From Flavobacteriales bacterium (GTDB lineage Bacteria > Bacteroidota > Bacteroidia > Flavobacteriales > Flavobacteriaceae): DNA of 10,355 nucleotides. Location of the stretch: the NCBI GenBank assembly GCA_003229235.1, contig QIIH01000088.1:1-10355 (forward strand). The letters are read 5' to 3'. Below the pieces are notes generated by a model. The model saw only the letters and a program-made list of their open reading frames with translations. It searched no databases and was not told where the DNA came from. Below, piece by piece: positions 1 to 7,932 of the stretch (its first letter is position 1; each line of letters begins with the position of its first letter). The position numbers and the translations under genes were made by a program.

Positions 1-20
1 TTTAAGTATATTTGCCAACG

Positions 21-3000
21 ATGAGCAAAACGATGGTTTCCTCACTCCTAGCAAAGTCTTCGTCCTTGCGAAAACTAGGGGAATCTATTGCCCAATCTCA
101 AAATCATATCACTTTTTCTGGTCTATCGGGCAGTGCCTACTCCATTGCTTTGGCACAATGTTTTAAAGAATCCCAAAAGCCTTTTTTGTGCATTTTTCCT
201 AACAAAGAACAAGCCGCATATCACTTAAATGACCTCGAAAATTTATTAAATCACAACAACGTACTTTTTTATCCAGGGAGTTATCGCAGGCCTTATCAAA
301 TTGAAGAAACCGACAATGCAAATGTGCTATTGCGTTCGGAGGTTTTAAACCGAATCAATTCACAAAAAAAACCAGCCTTAATTGTCACTTATCCCGAGGC
401 GCTTTTCGAAAAAGTGGTTACTCGCAAAGAGTTAGAGCGCAACACCTTAAAAATTAATGTTGGAGATACGATCGGGATCGATTTTGTAAACGAAATATTG
501 TTCTCATATCAGTTTAAAAGAGTCGATTTTGTAACAGAACCCGGCGAATTTTCTGTTCGCGGAGGCATTGTTGATGTTTTCTCTTTCTCCCATGATGAGC
601 CCTATAGAATCGAATTTTTTGGTGATGATGTAGACAGTATCAGAACCTTCGATGTTGCCACACAACTATCAAATGAACAGGTAAAAAAGGTGGGGATTAT
701 TCCTAATATAGAGAACAAACTTTTAGACGAAAAACGCATCAGTTTTTTCGATTATATCGCTCAAAAAACGGTAGTTTTTCTCTCTAACAGAGAGCTACTC
801 ACAGACAGCCTTGATACCCTTTATGAAAAGGCTACAGAAGTATTTTCGAGTATCGAAGGCGAGATTCAACAACTGGAACCTGAGGCATTGTTTTGCAACG
901 GTAGTTATATTACAAACAAATTAAAAAGCTTCACTTTAGTCGAGCAGCAACTCCGCAACGCAGTGTTGGTTTTTAATACCAGCCCTCAACCTTCGTTTAA
1001 CAAACAGTTTCCTTTACTAATTGAACACTTACAAGAAAAAAGCGAGCAAAATTATACCAATTATATACTCTGCGGAACGCCAGAACAAGCAAAACGCCTT
1101 AACGATATCCTAGAAGACGCTACGCAAGATGTACAATACCAAACATTGGTTTTCCCCTTATATCAAGGCTATATAGATTACGACAGCAAAGTAGTTTGTT
1201 ATACCGATCATCAGATTTTTGAACGCTATCACAAATTTAATCTTAAGAACGGTTACGCCAAAAAGCAGGCAATTACCCTTAAAGAGCTCACTAATTTAGA
1301 AGTGGGCGACTATGTAACTCATATAGATCACGGAATTGGAAAGTTCGGCGGTTTACAAAAAATTGAAGTAGAAGGTAAGTTTCAAGAAGCCATTAAACTT
1401 ATTTATGGCGATCGTGATATTTTGTATTTAAGTATACACTCGCTTCACAAAATATCTAAGTACAATGGCAAAGACGGTAGCGCTCCCAAATTGTACAAAT
1501 TAGGGTCTAACGCCTGGAAAAAGTTAAAACAAAAGACCAAAAAACGAGTTAAAGAAATTGCCTTTAACCTCATCGAGCTTTATGCAAAAAGGCGATTGCA
1601 AAAAGGGCATAGCTTCGCCCCAGATTCCTATTTACAGCACGAGCTAGAATCTTCTTTTATTTATGAAGATACTCCCGACCAAACAAAGGCAACAGAAGAT
1701 ATTAAGCGCGATATGGAAAGTGAGCGCCCTATGGACCGTCTGATTTGTGGCGATGTAGGGTTTGGTAAGACAGAAATTGCAATCAGAGCTGCATTTAAGG
1801 CGGTAGATAATGGCAAACAAGTCGCTATTTTGGTTCCAACTACGATTCTGGCGTTTCAGCATTTTAAAAGCTTCTCTAAGCGATTAAAACGCATGCCAGT
1901 TAGAGTAGATTACCTAAACAGATTCAGAAATACCAAAGAACGAAGAACTGTTTTAGAGGAATTAGCCAACGGCTCACTCGATATTGTAATTGGCACGCAT
2001 CAGTTAGTTAATAAGGCAGTTATTTTTAAAGATTTAGGCCTGCTCATTATAGATGAAGAACAAAAATTTGGCGTAGCGGTTAAAGACAAACTAAAAACCA
2101 TTAAAGAAAACGTAGACACGCTAACGCTCACTGCAACCCCAATCCCAAGAACACTTCAGTTTAGTTTGATGGCGGCGCGCGATTTGTCTATTATTAATAC
2201 GGCTCCGCCAAATAGATATCCAATTGAGACTCATGTGGTCAGGTTCTCTGAAGAAACAATTCGAGACGCATTCCAGTACGAAATCTCTCGTGGTGGGCAA
2301 GCATTTTTTGTTCACAACCGTATCGAAAACATAAAAGAGGTGGCCGGTATGTTACAGCGTTTAGTTCCGAATGCGAAAATTGGGGTTGGGCATGGCCAAA
2401 TGGACGGCAAAAAGTTAGAGAAATTGATGCTGGCGTTTATGAATGGGGAATTCGATATACTAGTATCTACTACCATCATAGAAAACGGCCTAGATGTGCC
2501 AAACGCTAACACTATATTTATAAATAATGCCAACAACTTTGGCATTTCAGATTTACATCAAATGCGCGGACGTGTTGGGCGAAGCAACAAAAAAGCCTTT
2601 TGTTATTTAATTACCCCTCCTTATTCGGCAATGACAGACGAAGCACGAAAACGGATGACTGCCCTTGAGCAGTTTACTGCATTAGGTGGTGGTTTTCATA
2701 TTGCAATGAAAGATCTTGAGATTCGTGGAGCTGGCGATTTACTAGGAGGAGAACAAAGTGGCTTTATCAATGAAATTGGCTTTGAAACCTACCAAAAAAT
2801 CTTAGCCGAAGCAATTGAAGAACTTAAAGAATCAGATTTTAAAGAATTATATACTGGAAATTCTGACGAGGATAAACCCTTCTTAAAAGAAACTGTGCTC
2901 GATACCGATTTCGAGTTACTATTCCCTAGCGATTATGTAAACAATATTAGCGAACGGCTCAATTTGTATAGAGAGCTTGGCGAACTTTCTAATGAGGAGC

Positions 3001-3353
3001 AATTACTAGAATTTAAAAAAGAGTTGCTCGATCGTTTTGGACCCTTGCCAGAAGAGGTAGAAGACCTGCTTACCAGTGTAAAAATTAAATGGATTGCCTT
3101 AGAGTTAGGATTAGAACGATTGCTTATGAAGAACCATAAAATGGTGGGCTATTTTATTAGCGATAAAGAATCTAGACTCTATCAAAGCCCGGTTTTTGGG
3201 CAAGTAATTACCTATGTTCAAAACAATCCTAAAAGAGTCACTTTAAAAGAAAAGCAAACCCGAAACGGCCTGCGTTTGCTACTTACTTTTGGCAATATCG
3301 AAAGTGTAAACGATGCTCTAAATTATTTACAACCTCTGCGGATTCAGAAATAA
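21..3353 (+). CDS. mfd: Transcription-repair coupling factor Mfd
   Basis: Mfd is a cytoplasmic ATP-driven DNA translocase that removes RNA polymerase stalled at lesions and recruits UvrA for nucleotide excision repair. The 1110-residue product has the full family order. A UvrB-like N-terminal module comes first (YPGSYRRPYQ near 84-93, VRGGIVDVF near 179-187). The RNA-polymerase-interacting (CarD/RID-like) domain follows, with VGDYVTHIDHGIGKFGGL near 428-445. Helicase motor motifs are Walker A GDVGFGKTE (577-585), DEEQ (678-681), TATPIPRT (704-711) and QMRGRVGRS (847-855). The TRG translocation motif region (HIAMKDLEIRGAGDLLGGEQ) starts near 893, and the C-terminal autoinhibitory domain follows. 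Length fits the family (about 1100-1180). I chose the ATG at 21 over a TTG at 12. An in-frame TAA at 3-5 rules out a longer protein, and an ATG at 33 is a less likely alternative. Its promoter lies outside the window. It ends one base before the convergent yraN stop. Confidence 0.97.
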   Translation: MSKTMVSSLLAKSSSLRKLGESIAQSQNHITFSGLSGSAYSIALAQCFKESQKPFLCIFPNKEQAAYHLNDLENLLNHNNVLFYPGSYRRPYQIEETDNANVLLRSEVLNRINSQKKPALIVTYPEALFEKVVTRKELERNTLKINVGDTIGIDFVNEILFSYQFKRVDFVTEPGEFSVRGGIVDVFSFSHDEPYRIEFFGDDVDSIRTFDVATQLSNEQVKKVGIIPNIENKLLDEKRISFFDYIAQKTVVFLSNRELLTDSLDTLYEKATEVFSSIEGEIQQLEPEALFCNGSYITNKLKSFTLVEQQLRNAVLVFNTSPQPSFNKQFPLLIEHLQEKSEQNYTNYILCGTPEQAKRLNDILEDATQDVQYQTLVFPLYQGYIDYDSKVVCYTDHQIFERYHKFNLKNGYAKKQAITLKELTNLEVGDYVTHIDHGIGKFGGLQKIEVEGKFQEAIKLIYGDRDILYLSIHSLHKISKYNGKDGSAPKLYKLGSNAWKKLKQKTKKRVKEIAFNLIELYAKRRLQKGHSFAPDSYLQHELESSFIYEDTPDQTKATEDIKRDMESERPMDRLICGDVGFGKTEIAIRAAFKAVDNGKQVAILVPTTILAFQHFKSFSKRLKRMPVRVDYLNRFRNTKERRTVLEELANGSLDIVIGTHQLVNKAVIFKDLGLLIIDEEQKFGVAVKDKLKTIKENVDTLTLTATPIPRTLQFSLMAARDLSIINTAPPNRYPIETHVVRFSEETIRDAFQYEISRGGQAFFVHNRIENIKEVAGMLQRLVPNAKIGVGHGQMDGKKLEKLMLAFMNGEFDILVSTTIIENGLDVPNANTIFINNANNFGISDLHQMRGRVGRSNKKAFCYLITPPYSAMTDEARKRMTALEQFTALGGGFHIAMKDLEIRGAGDLLGGEQSGFINEIGFETYQKILAEAIEELKESDFKELYTGNSDEDKPFLKETVLDTDFELLFPSDYVNNISERLNLYRELGELSNEEQLLEFKKELLDRFGPLPEEVEDLLTSVKIKWIALELGLERLLMKNHKMVGYFISDKESRLYQSPVFGQVITYVQNNPKRVTLKEKQTRNGLRLLLTFGNIESVNDALNYLQPLRIQK

Positions 3354-3354
3354 T

Positions 3355-3714
3355 TCAGAAGTGATAAAAGGCGTCCTTATAATGTTCTAAATGCTGCTCG
3401 GTTTTATTCTTTATTATTGCGATGATATCAAATCGAGCCTCTAACTCGATAGCATTTTCTCTAATATAGTAGTCTGCCGCTTTTACCATTAATCCAATTT
3501 TATTGGGGCTTACAAACTCTTGCGGATTGCCAAAAAAGTTTGAGTTTCTGGTTTTTACTTCTACAATAATAAGCATGTCTTTATGCGACGCAATAATGTC
3601 TATCTCTGCTTTTTGATAATAAAAGTTATGTTCTAAAATAATATAACCTAGCTTTTTTAGATAAGCAAGTGCTATGAGTTCGCCAAGTTTCCCTAGCTCG
3701 TTATGGTAGCTCAT
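3355..3714 (-). CDS. YraN family (UPF0102) putative endonuclease-like protein
   Basis: A 119-residue protein of the YraN/UPF0102 family, which has a restriction-endonuclease-like fold; its cellular role is not settled, though links to DNA processing or recombination have been proposed. The sequence shows the family landmarks: GKLGELIALAYLKKLGY near 8-24 with Glu12, AEIDIIA at 36-42 with Asp39, and VEVKTR at 51-56 with Glu52 and Lys54. Together these form the E...D...ExK metal-binding nuclease signature. Length is typical (about 115-130). No signal peptide or membrane segment is visible, so it should be cytoplasmic. The ATG lies inside the last codons of the upstream ldcA-like gene (14-base overlap), so the two are probably co-transcribed and perhaps translationally coupled. 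Its stop codon is one base from the mfd stop on the opposite strand. Family assignment is firm; biochemical activity is inference. Confidence 0.93.
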   Translation of the reverse strand: MSYHNELGKLGELIALAYLKKLGYIILEHNFYYQKAEIDIIASHKDMLIIVEVKTRNSNFFGNPQEFVSPNKIGLMVKAADYYIRENAIELEARFDIIAIIKNKTEQHLEHYKDAFYHF

Positions 3715-4621
3715 GTTTTAATGTTACAGTGCGGGGAGTAACATTAAGGGTGGCAGTCCTGCCAATAATTAACGGACGATTATCTTTAATATGGCCCGTC
3801 GGAAAGCCAAAGCTTACAGGATAATCGCAGTCTTTAATAGCATCTAAAATTATCTCTGTAGTGTTTTTGCCAAAGGGAATATTGTTATCGTGCATTTTGG
3901 TCATTCCGCCAACAATTAATCCTGCCAAATTTGAAAGCATTCCGTTGCGTTTTATGTTTTGCATCATTCTATCAACATGGTACAGATACTCATCAAGATC
4001 TTCGATAAAAAGTATTTTTCCTTTGGTATCTACCGCTGTCGCAGAACCGCATAAGCTATATAAGATAGATAGGTTTCCACCCACAATTTGTCCCGTTGCA
4101 GATCCAGTTATATTACTAGAATTAATTTTAGTTTCATGCGAGATTTGCTCGCCAAAAAGTACTTTTTTAAAGGCCGCCATCGCAAGATCAGAACTCCCCT
4201 TCGAATACTTTAGCCCAGCTAAATCTATAGGCATCGCAGCATGAAGGCTTTCTATTTCTAGGTTGTGAAACAAACAATGTAACGCTGTAACATCGCTATA
4301 TCCAATAAGCCACTTTGGATTAGCTTTAAACTTTTCCAGATTCAAGGAGTCTAAAATTCTAACAGTGCCATAACCACCTCGCGCGCACCAAATGGCTTTT
4401 ATCTCTGGAGTGTCCAGCATATGCTGGAGGTCTTGTGCACGGGCAGAATCGTTACCCGCATACTGGTTAGATTTTAAATCGATTGTTTTTCCGATTACAG
4501 GAATAAGCCCCCAAGACTTTAAAAGCTGGATAGCATTGTAAATAGTGTCGGAGTCTATAGCGCGAGCGGTAGAGAGAATTCCGACGTGATCACCTGGCCT
4601 TAATGTACTTGGTGTAACCAT
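3701..4621 (-). CDS. LD-carboxypeptidase (peptidase family S66), muropeptide recycling
   Basis: LdcA-type enzymes remove the terminal D-alanine from tetrapeptide muropeptides during peptidoglycan recycling in the cytoplasm. The 306-residue product has the S66 landmarks: LRPGDHVGILSTAR at the N-terminus, CARGGYGTVR near 79-88, and the nucleophile Ser109 in GYSDVTALH. Glu207 in LFIEDLDEY and His277 in GFPTGHIKDNRP complete the Ser-Glu-His triad. Length is normal for the family (about 300). The start is the ATG at 4621, giving MVTPSTLRPGD. An in-frame ATG at 4660 would add 13 residues (MVKFYSFDVNSLY) that precede the conserved fold and do not look like a signal peptide. No secretion signal is seen. 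The gene is first in a two-gene minus-strand unit with yraN, which it overlaps by 14 bases, and it diverges from the DUF1800 operon. Substrate specificity (LD-carboxypeptidase versus microcin-immunity MccF-like members of S66) is inferred from the family, not shown here. Confidence 0.92.
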   Translation of the reverse strand: MVTPSTLRPGDHVGILSTARAIDSDTIYNAIQLLKSWGLIPVIGKTIDLKSNQYAGNDSARAQDLQHMLDTPEIKAIWCARGGYGTVRILDSLNLEKFKANPKWLIGYSDVTALHCLFHNLEIESLHAAMPIDLAGLKYSKGSSDLAMAAFKKVLFGEQISHETKINSSNITGSATGQIVGGNLSILYSLCGSATAVDTKGKILFIEDLDEYLYHVDRMMQNIKRNGMLSNLAGLIVGGMTKMHDNNIPFGKNTTEIILDAIKDCDYPVSFGFPTGHIKDNRPLIIGRTATLNVTPRTVTLKHELP

Positions 4622-4745
4622 ATATAACGAATTTACATCAAAACTGTAGAACTTCACCAATTTGATTAAAATTGATTTATGAATTTATATAACCAATTAA
4701 TTTTAAGTAACTTGTAACAAAAAAGTTAATCAAAATCAATTGCCT
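4622..4745. promoter_or_regulatory. Divergent intergenic region between ldcA-like gene and DUF1800 operon
   Basis: This 124-base AT-rich gap must hold the promoters for both the leftward ldcA-yraN unit and the rightward DUF1800-DUF1501 operon. No perfect Bacteroidota promoter pair (TTTG, about 19 bases, TAnnTTTG) is visible on either strand. Near matches are TAATTTTA at 4698-4705 on the plus strand and TAAATTCG just before the ldcA start on the minus strand; neither has a well-spaced -33 box. Short inverted copies of TTGATTAA (4662-4669) and TTAATCAA (4726-4733), and of ATTGATTT (4671-4678) and AAATCAAT (4733-4740), flank the middle. They could be an operator pair, but the base composition makes chance likely. 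Confidence 0.35.
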
Positions 4746-6206
4746 ATGGAAACTACTACTGTGTGCAATACGGCACCAATTTCTCCTTACATACCCTCTG
4801 CAGACAATGCTTGGGATAGTAAAAAGGCGATTCATGCCTACAGGCGAATGACCTTTGGCGCATCACAGGACGAGATAGACACTGCCCTGGCTATGACCCC
4901 TAACGATTTTGTCGATTTAATAGTAGATACCGCAGTTGCTATGCCAGTTACAGCAGCTCCTCCATGGGGGTATTGGACATTTGACGACTTCACAGATTAT
5001 GATACCGAAAATCAAGGTTATCTAGAAGCCTGGCGCTTGCAAACGGGATATGATATCCTGCAAAACGGATTGCGCGAGCGACTTACTTTTTTCTGGATGA
5101 ATCACTTTGTGACTGGGTTAGAGTCTTACAATTATTCACCTTATATGTTCCAGTATTATAACTTAAATCAAACCTATGCCCTAGGTAATTTTCAAGATTT
5201 CACTAGAGCGATTGGCACCTCAGGTGCTATGCTCTTTTACTTAAATGGGTTTCAAAATACTGCCGGGACTCCCAACGAGAATTATGCACGTGAGTTGTAC
5301 GAACTCTTTACCCTTGGTTTAGACAACGATTATACAGAGACCGATATTGGCTTTACGGCCCAAGCCCTTACTGGTTGGAATCATTGGGATGCAGTTGGTG
5401 GTGTAATTTACCATAACGATAGCACTTGGAATCCTGGTGTAAAAAATATTTTTGGACAGGCAGGAACTTGGAAGTACGACGATGTTATCGACATTTTATT
5501 TGCACAGCGTTCTACGCAAGTGGCCACCCATATTTGTCGTAAGCTTTACAAATTCTTTGTGAGCCACGAAGTATCAGAATTTGCCGAAACCAACATAATT
5601 TCTGCGATGGCCACCACTTTTACCGATAACAATTTTGAGCTAACCCCCGTTCTAAAACAGTTGTTTAAAAGCGAGCACTTTTTTAACGAACTCGCCGCTG
5701 GGGTAATTGTAAAAAGCCCGTATGATTTTCTTTACAATTTTATAAAAGAAGCAGAGATTACCTACGACGACCTTGTTATTAATTCCCTTATTTATTATGC
5801 GGCAACTCTAGGTCAAGAAATGTACCAACCAGTTGATGTTGCTGGGTGGCAGCGAGATCACGATTGGATAAGCACGAGTACCCTGACGGGGCGTTGGCAG
5901 ATAATCGAATTGTATGCTAGCTATATTCTGGTCAATTTTCCAGAAGACTTGCGCAACTTGGCTATTAACCTTAGTGGCGATAGCAACGATCCAGAATTTA
6001 TCACTACGGTAATAGCCGATCGCCTTATGGGTAAAGAGTTTCATACACTGTCTGATTACGACATAGCCATCGACATTTTTAAAGGAGATATTCCGCAGGG
6101 ATATTATGACGATGGCTCCTGGAATCTTTATTGGGATGAGGCTCCTGCACAAGTTGCAGGACTTCTAATTCACTTGGCTAAGGCCCCTGAGTTTCAACTA
6201 AAATAA
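4746..6206 (+). CDS. DUF1800 domain-containing protein
   Basis: A 486-residue DUF1800 (PF08811) protein of unknown biochemical function. Family landmarks are AYRRMTFGAS near 31-40, LTFFWMNHF near 113-121, the most conserved block NENYARELYELFTLG at 177-191, ALTGWNHWD near 207-215, and VKSPYDF near 322-328. Conserved polar and aromatic residues run throughout. The ATG at 4746 is preferred over an in-frame TTG at 4740, and METTTVCNTAPISPY resembles N-termini of other Bacteroidota members as I remember them. There is no hydrophobic N-terminal segment, no twin-arginine motif, no lipobox and no C-terminal sorting domain, so by itself the protein looks cytoplasmic. It lies 6 bases upstream of the DUF1501 gene; this gene pair recurs across Bacteroidota, Planctomycetota and Proteobacteria, implying a joint function. 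Assignment to the family is confident; what it does is unknown. Confidence 0.92.
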   Translation: METTTVCNTAPISPYIPSADNAWDSKKAIHAYRRMTFGASQDEIDTALAMTPNDFVDLIVDTAVAMPVTAAPPWGYWTFDDFTDYDTENQGYLEAWRLQTGYDILQNGLRERLTFFWMNHFVTGLESYNYSPYMFQYYNLNQTYALGNFQDFTRAIGTSGAMLFYLNGFQNTAGTPNENYARELYELFTLGLDNDYTETDIGFTAQALTGWNHWDAVGGVIYHNDSTWNPGVKNIFGQAGTWKYDDVIDILFAQRSTQVATHICRKLYKFFVSHEVSEFAETNIISAMATTFTDNNFELTPVLKQLFKSEHFFNELAAGVIVKSPYDFLYNFIKEAEITYDDLVINSLIYYAATLGQEMYQPVDVAGWQRDHDWISTSTLTGRWQIIELYASYILVNFPEDLRNLAINLSGDSNDPEFITTVIADRLMGKEFHTLSDYDIAIDIFKGDIPQGYYDDGSWNLYWDEAPAQVAGLLIHLAKAPEFQLK

Positions 6207-6212
6207 TTTGCT

Positions 6213-7829
6213 ATGTGTGATCATCATTTACCTAAATCAAAATATACTAAACTCCATCAGGAGTCTCACGATAACGAACACAACCAATGGAGTAGGCGTT
6301 CATTTATACAAGCCTTAGGCTTGATGGGTGGCGGAACCATGATGTTTGGAAATACCAATTTGTCTGTTTCAAAACCTTCGCCATTGGCGTTGGCCTTAAA
6401 CGAATCTGAAAACGATAATATTCTGGTAATTATACGTCTTAAAGGCGGAAACGATGGGCTTAACACCATAGTTCCAATTTACGATTACGATACCTATGCT
6501 GGGTTACGGCCTAATATTAAACTCACCGAAGGCTCTTTATACAATCTAGATGCAGATTTTGGTTTGCCTAGTTTTATGAGCCCTTTGCAATCTGTTTGGG
6601 GTGATGGGGCCATGAAGGTGATTCATGGTGTGGGATATCCCGATCAGAATTTTTCGCATTTTGAATCTTCCGATATTTGGGCTAACACCAATAATGTAGA
6701 TCCTGACGGAAGTGGTTGGTGGGGACGTTACTTCGAAGAACTCTACCCAGATTATCTGGTAAATCCGCCAGAGATTCCGCCAGCAATTCAAATAGGAAGT
6801 GTGGGTAATTTAATTTTTGACGGCTATAATAGCAACTATGCTTTTACTGTGGCCAATCCTGATCAATTGAGCTCTATTGCGTCTACAGGCATAGTGCATA
6901 ATGTAACCGATCTTCCTCCCTGTTTTTATGGCGAACAGTTACAGTTTTTAAGAGCTACCACGAATACCACATTTAACTATGCTGGGGTGATTAATGAGGC
7001 CTATGAGTCGTCGTCTAACGAGGCGCCATACGACACCCGTGAGCTATCACAACAGCTTGCCATTATTGCCAGAATGATTAAAGGCGGATTGGGTACTAAG
7101 GTATATTTGGTGACCCTTGGAGGATTCGATACCCATGCGAGCCAATTAACTGTTCACAACCAAATTATGAACGATTTGGCAACAGCGGTGAAAAACTTTT
7201 ATGATGATTTGGCAGTTGCCGGTTGGGACGATAAAGTATTGTCTATGACTATTTCTGAATTTGGGCGTCGCCCTTATGAGAATGGCAGCTTGGGGACCGA
7301 CCATGGCGCAGCCTCTGCGATGATGGTATTTGGCAGTGGGCTAGATGGCAGTGGTTTTGTGGGTGAACATCCGAGCCTTACAACGACAGATCCTTTCGGA
7401 AATTTGATTTACACTCAGGACTTCAGAAATATCTATGCGACCATTATGATAGAATGGTTGTGTATAGACCCTGTGGTGGTTAATTCGGCGATGCTTAACG
7501 AAGATTATGAACCCGTAGACCTAGGTTTTGTATGTAGTTCTCTTGGCGTAAGTGACTTTAGTGACCGAACCTTGTTTGCACATACCGCAGTTTACAGAGA
7601 TGATCGCACCTATATTTCTTTTAATATGCCACTGTCTGCGCATGTTACAATAAAACTCTACAACATTATTGGACAAGAAGTAGCCCAACTCAAAAACGAT
7701 ATGTTGTTTATTGGGCAACAAGAAATTGATGTTAAAACGGCAGCCAATACACGCCTTCATACTGGGCAATATATTTATAGAATTTCCTTGGCTGGAGAGT
7801 ACTATAGCAAATCGATTATCATACGATAA
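6213..7829 (+). CDS. DUF1501 protein with Tat-type N-terminus and T9SS C-terminal sorting domain
   Basis: A 538-residue DUF1501 (PF07394) protein. The family is thought to be related to the alkaline phosphatase/sulfatase superfamily, but no substrate is established. At the N-terminus, SRRSFIQ (27-33) followed by a modest hydrophobic stretch (ALGLMGGGTMMFG) fits a twin-arginine signal, with a possible cleavage after ALA near residue 61. The DUF1501 body runs from about 68 to 440, with RLKGGNDGLN (75-84), GGFDTH (303-308), EFGRR (349-353) and GTDHG (361-365), the last three plausible metal-binding or active-site segments. Residues from about 455 to 538 form a type A T9SS sorting domain: VTIKLYNIIGQEVAQL, then LHTGQYIYRISLAGEYYSKS, ending in IIIR. 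The protein is therefore predicted to be exported and then secreted or surface-anchored. It is second in an operon with DUF1800, and a strong terminator follows 18 bases after the stop. Confidence 0.93.
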   Translation: MCDHHLPKSKYTKLHQESHDNEHNQWSRRSFIQALGLMGGGTMMFGNTNLSVSKPSPLALALNESENDNILVIIRLKGGNDGLNTIVPIYDYDTYAGLRPNIKLTEGSLYNLDADFGLPSFMSPLQSVWGDGAMKVIHGVGYPDQNFSHFESSDIWANTNNVDPDGSGWWGRYFEELYPDYLVNPPEIPPAIQIGSVGNLIFDGYNSNYAFTVANPDQLSSIASTGIVHNVTDLPPCFYGEQLQFLRATTNTTFNYAGVINEAYESSSNEAPYDTRELSQQLAIIARMIKGGLGTKVYLVTLGGFDTHASQLTVHNQIMNDLATAVKNFYDDLAVAGWDDKVLSMTISEFGRRPYENGSLGTDHGAASAMMVFGSGLDGSGFVGEHPSLTTTDPFGNLIYTQDFRNIYATIMIEWLCIDPVVVNSAMLNEDYEPVDLGFVCSSLGVSDFSDRTLFAHTAVYRDDRTYISFNMPLSAHVTIKLYNIIGQEVAQLKNDMLFIGQQEIDVKTAANTRLHTGQYIYRISLAGEYYSKSIIIR

Positions 7830-7847
7830 ACAATTAGGTGATGTAAC

Positions 7848-7872
7848 GAAGGCCTCCCAATGGGAGGCTTTT
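7848..7872 (+). terminator. Rho-independent terminator of the DUF1800-DUF1501 operon
   Basis: A perfect 7-base stem GCCTCCC (7852-7858) and GGGAGGC (7862-7868) closes on an AAT loop. It can be extended by G-T and A-T pairs between GAAG (7848-7851) and the TTTT tract (7869-7872), giving up to 11 pairs. The GC-rich stem followed directly by T residues, just after the DUF1501 stop and before the metG promoter, is classic intrinsic terminator architecture. The reverse direction lacks a good T tract. Confidence 0.9.
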
Positions 7873-7907
7873 AGCATTATTGGAGTTTTTAGTGGTGTAA
7901 AAATGTC

Positions 7908-7915
7908 TATTTTTG
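7908..7915 (+). promoter_or_regulatory. metG: Bacteroidota-type -7 promoter box for metG
   Basis: TATTTTTG matches the Bacteroidota housekeeping -7 consensus TAnnTTTG exactly and lies 17 bases before the metG ATG, which would give a very short leader. The -33 box is not convincing: TTG at 7880-7882 is a few bases too far upstream, and the T run at 7886-7890 has the right spacing but no G. Placement immediately after a strong terminator supports independent transcription of metG. Confidence 0.5.
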
Positions 7916-7932
7916 TGCTTTAATAATCGCCC

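Noticed and set aside
3342..3360. Direct repeat ATTCAGAA at 3342-3349 and 3353-3360 spanning the mfd/yraN junction
   Set aside because: Eight bases repeated once is too little to indicate an attachment site or duplication of interest.
3861..4244. 127-codon plus-strand open frame opposite the ldcA-like gene
   Set aside because: It lies opposite a gene with a clear S66 catalytic triad; the translated product has no recognisable motif.
4661..4740. Inverted TTGATTAA/TTAATCAA and ATTGATTT/AAATCAAT pairs in the divergent intergenic region
   Set aside because: The copies are not in nested order for one hairpin and the region is very AT-rich, so chance matches are expected; noted only within the intergenic entry.
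7521..7923. Overlapping open frames on both strands across the 3' end of DUF1501 and the terminator
   Set aside because: They overlap the T9SS sorting domain coding region and run through the terminator hairpin, so they are shadows.
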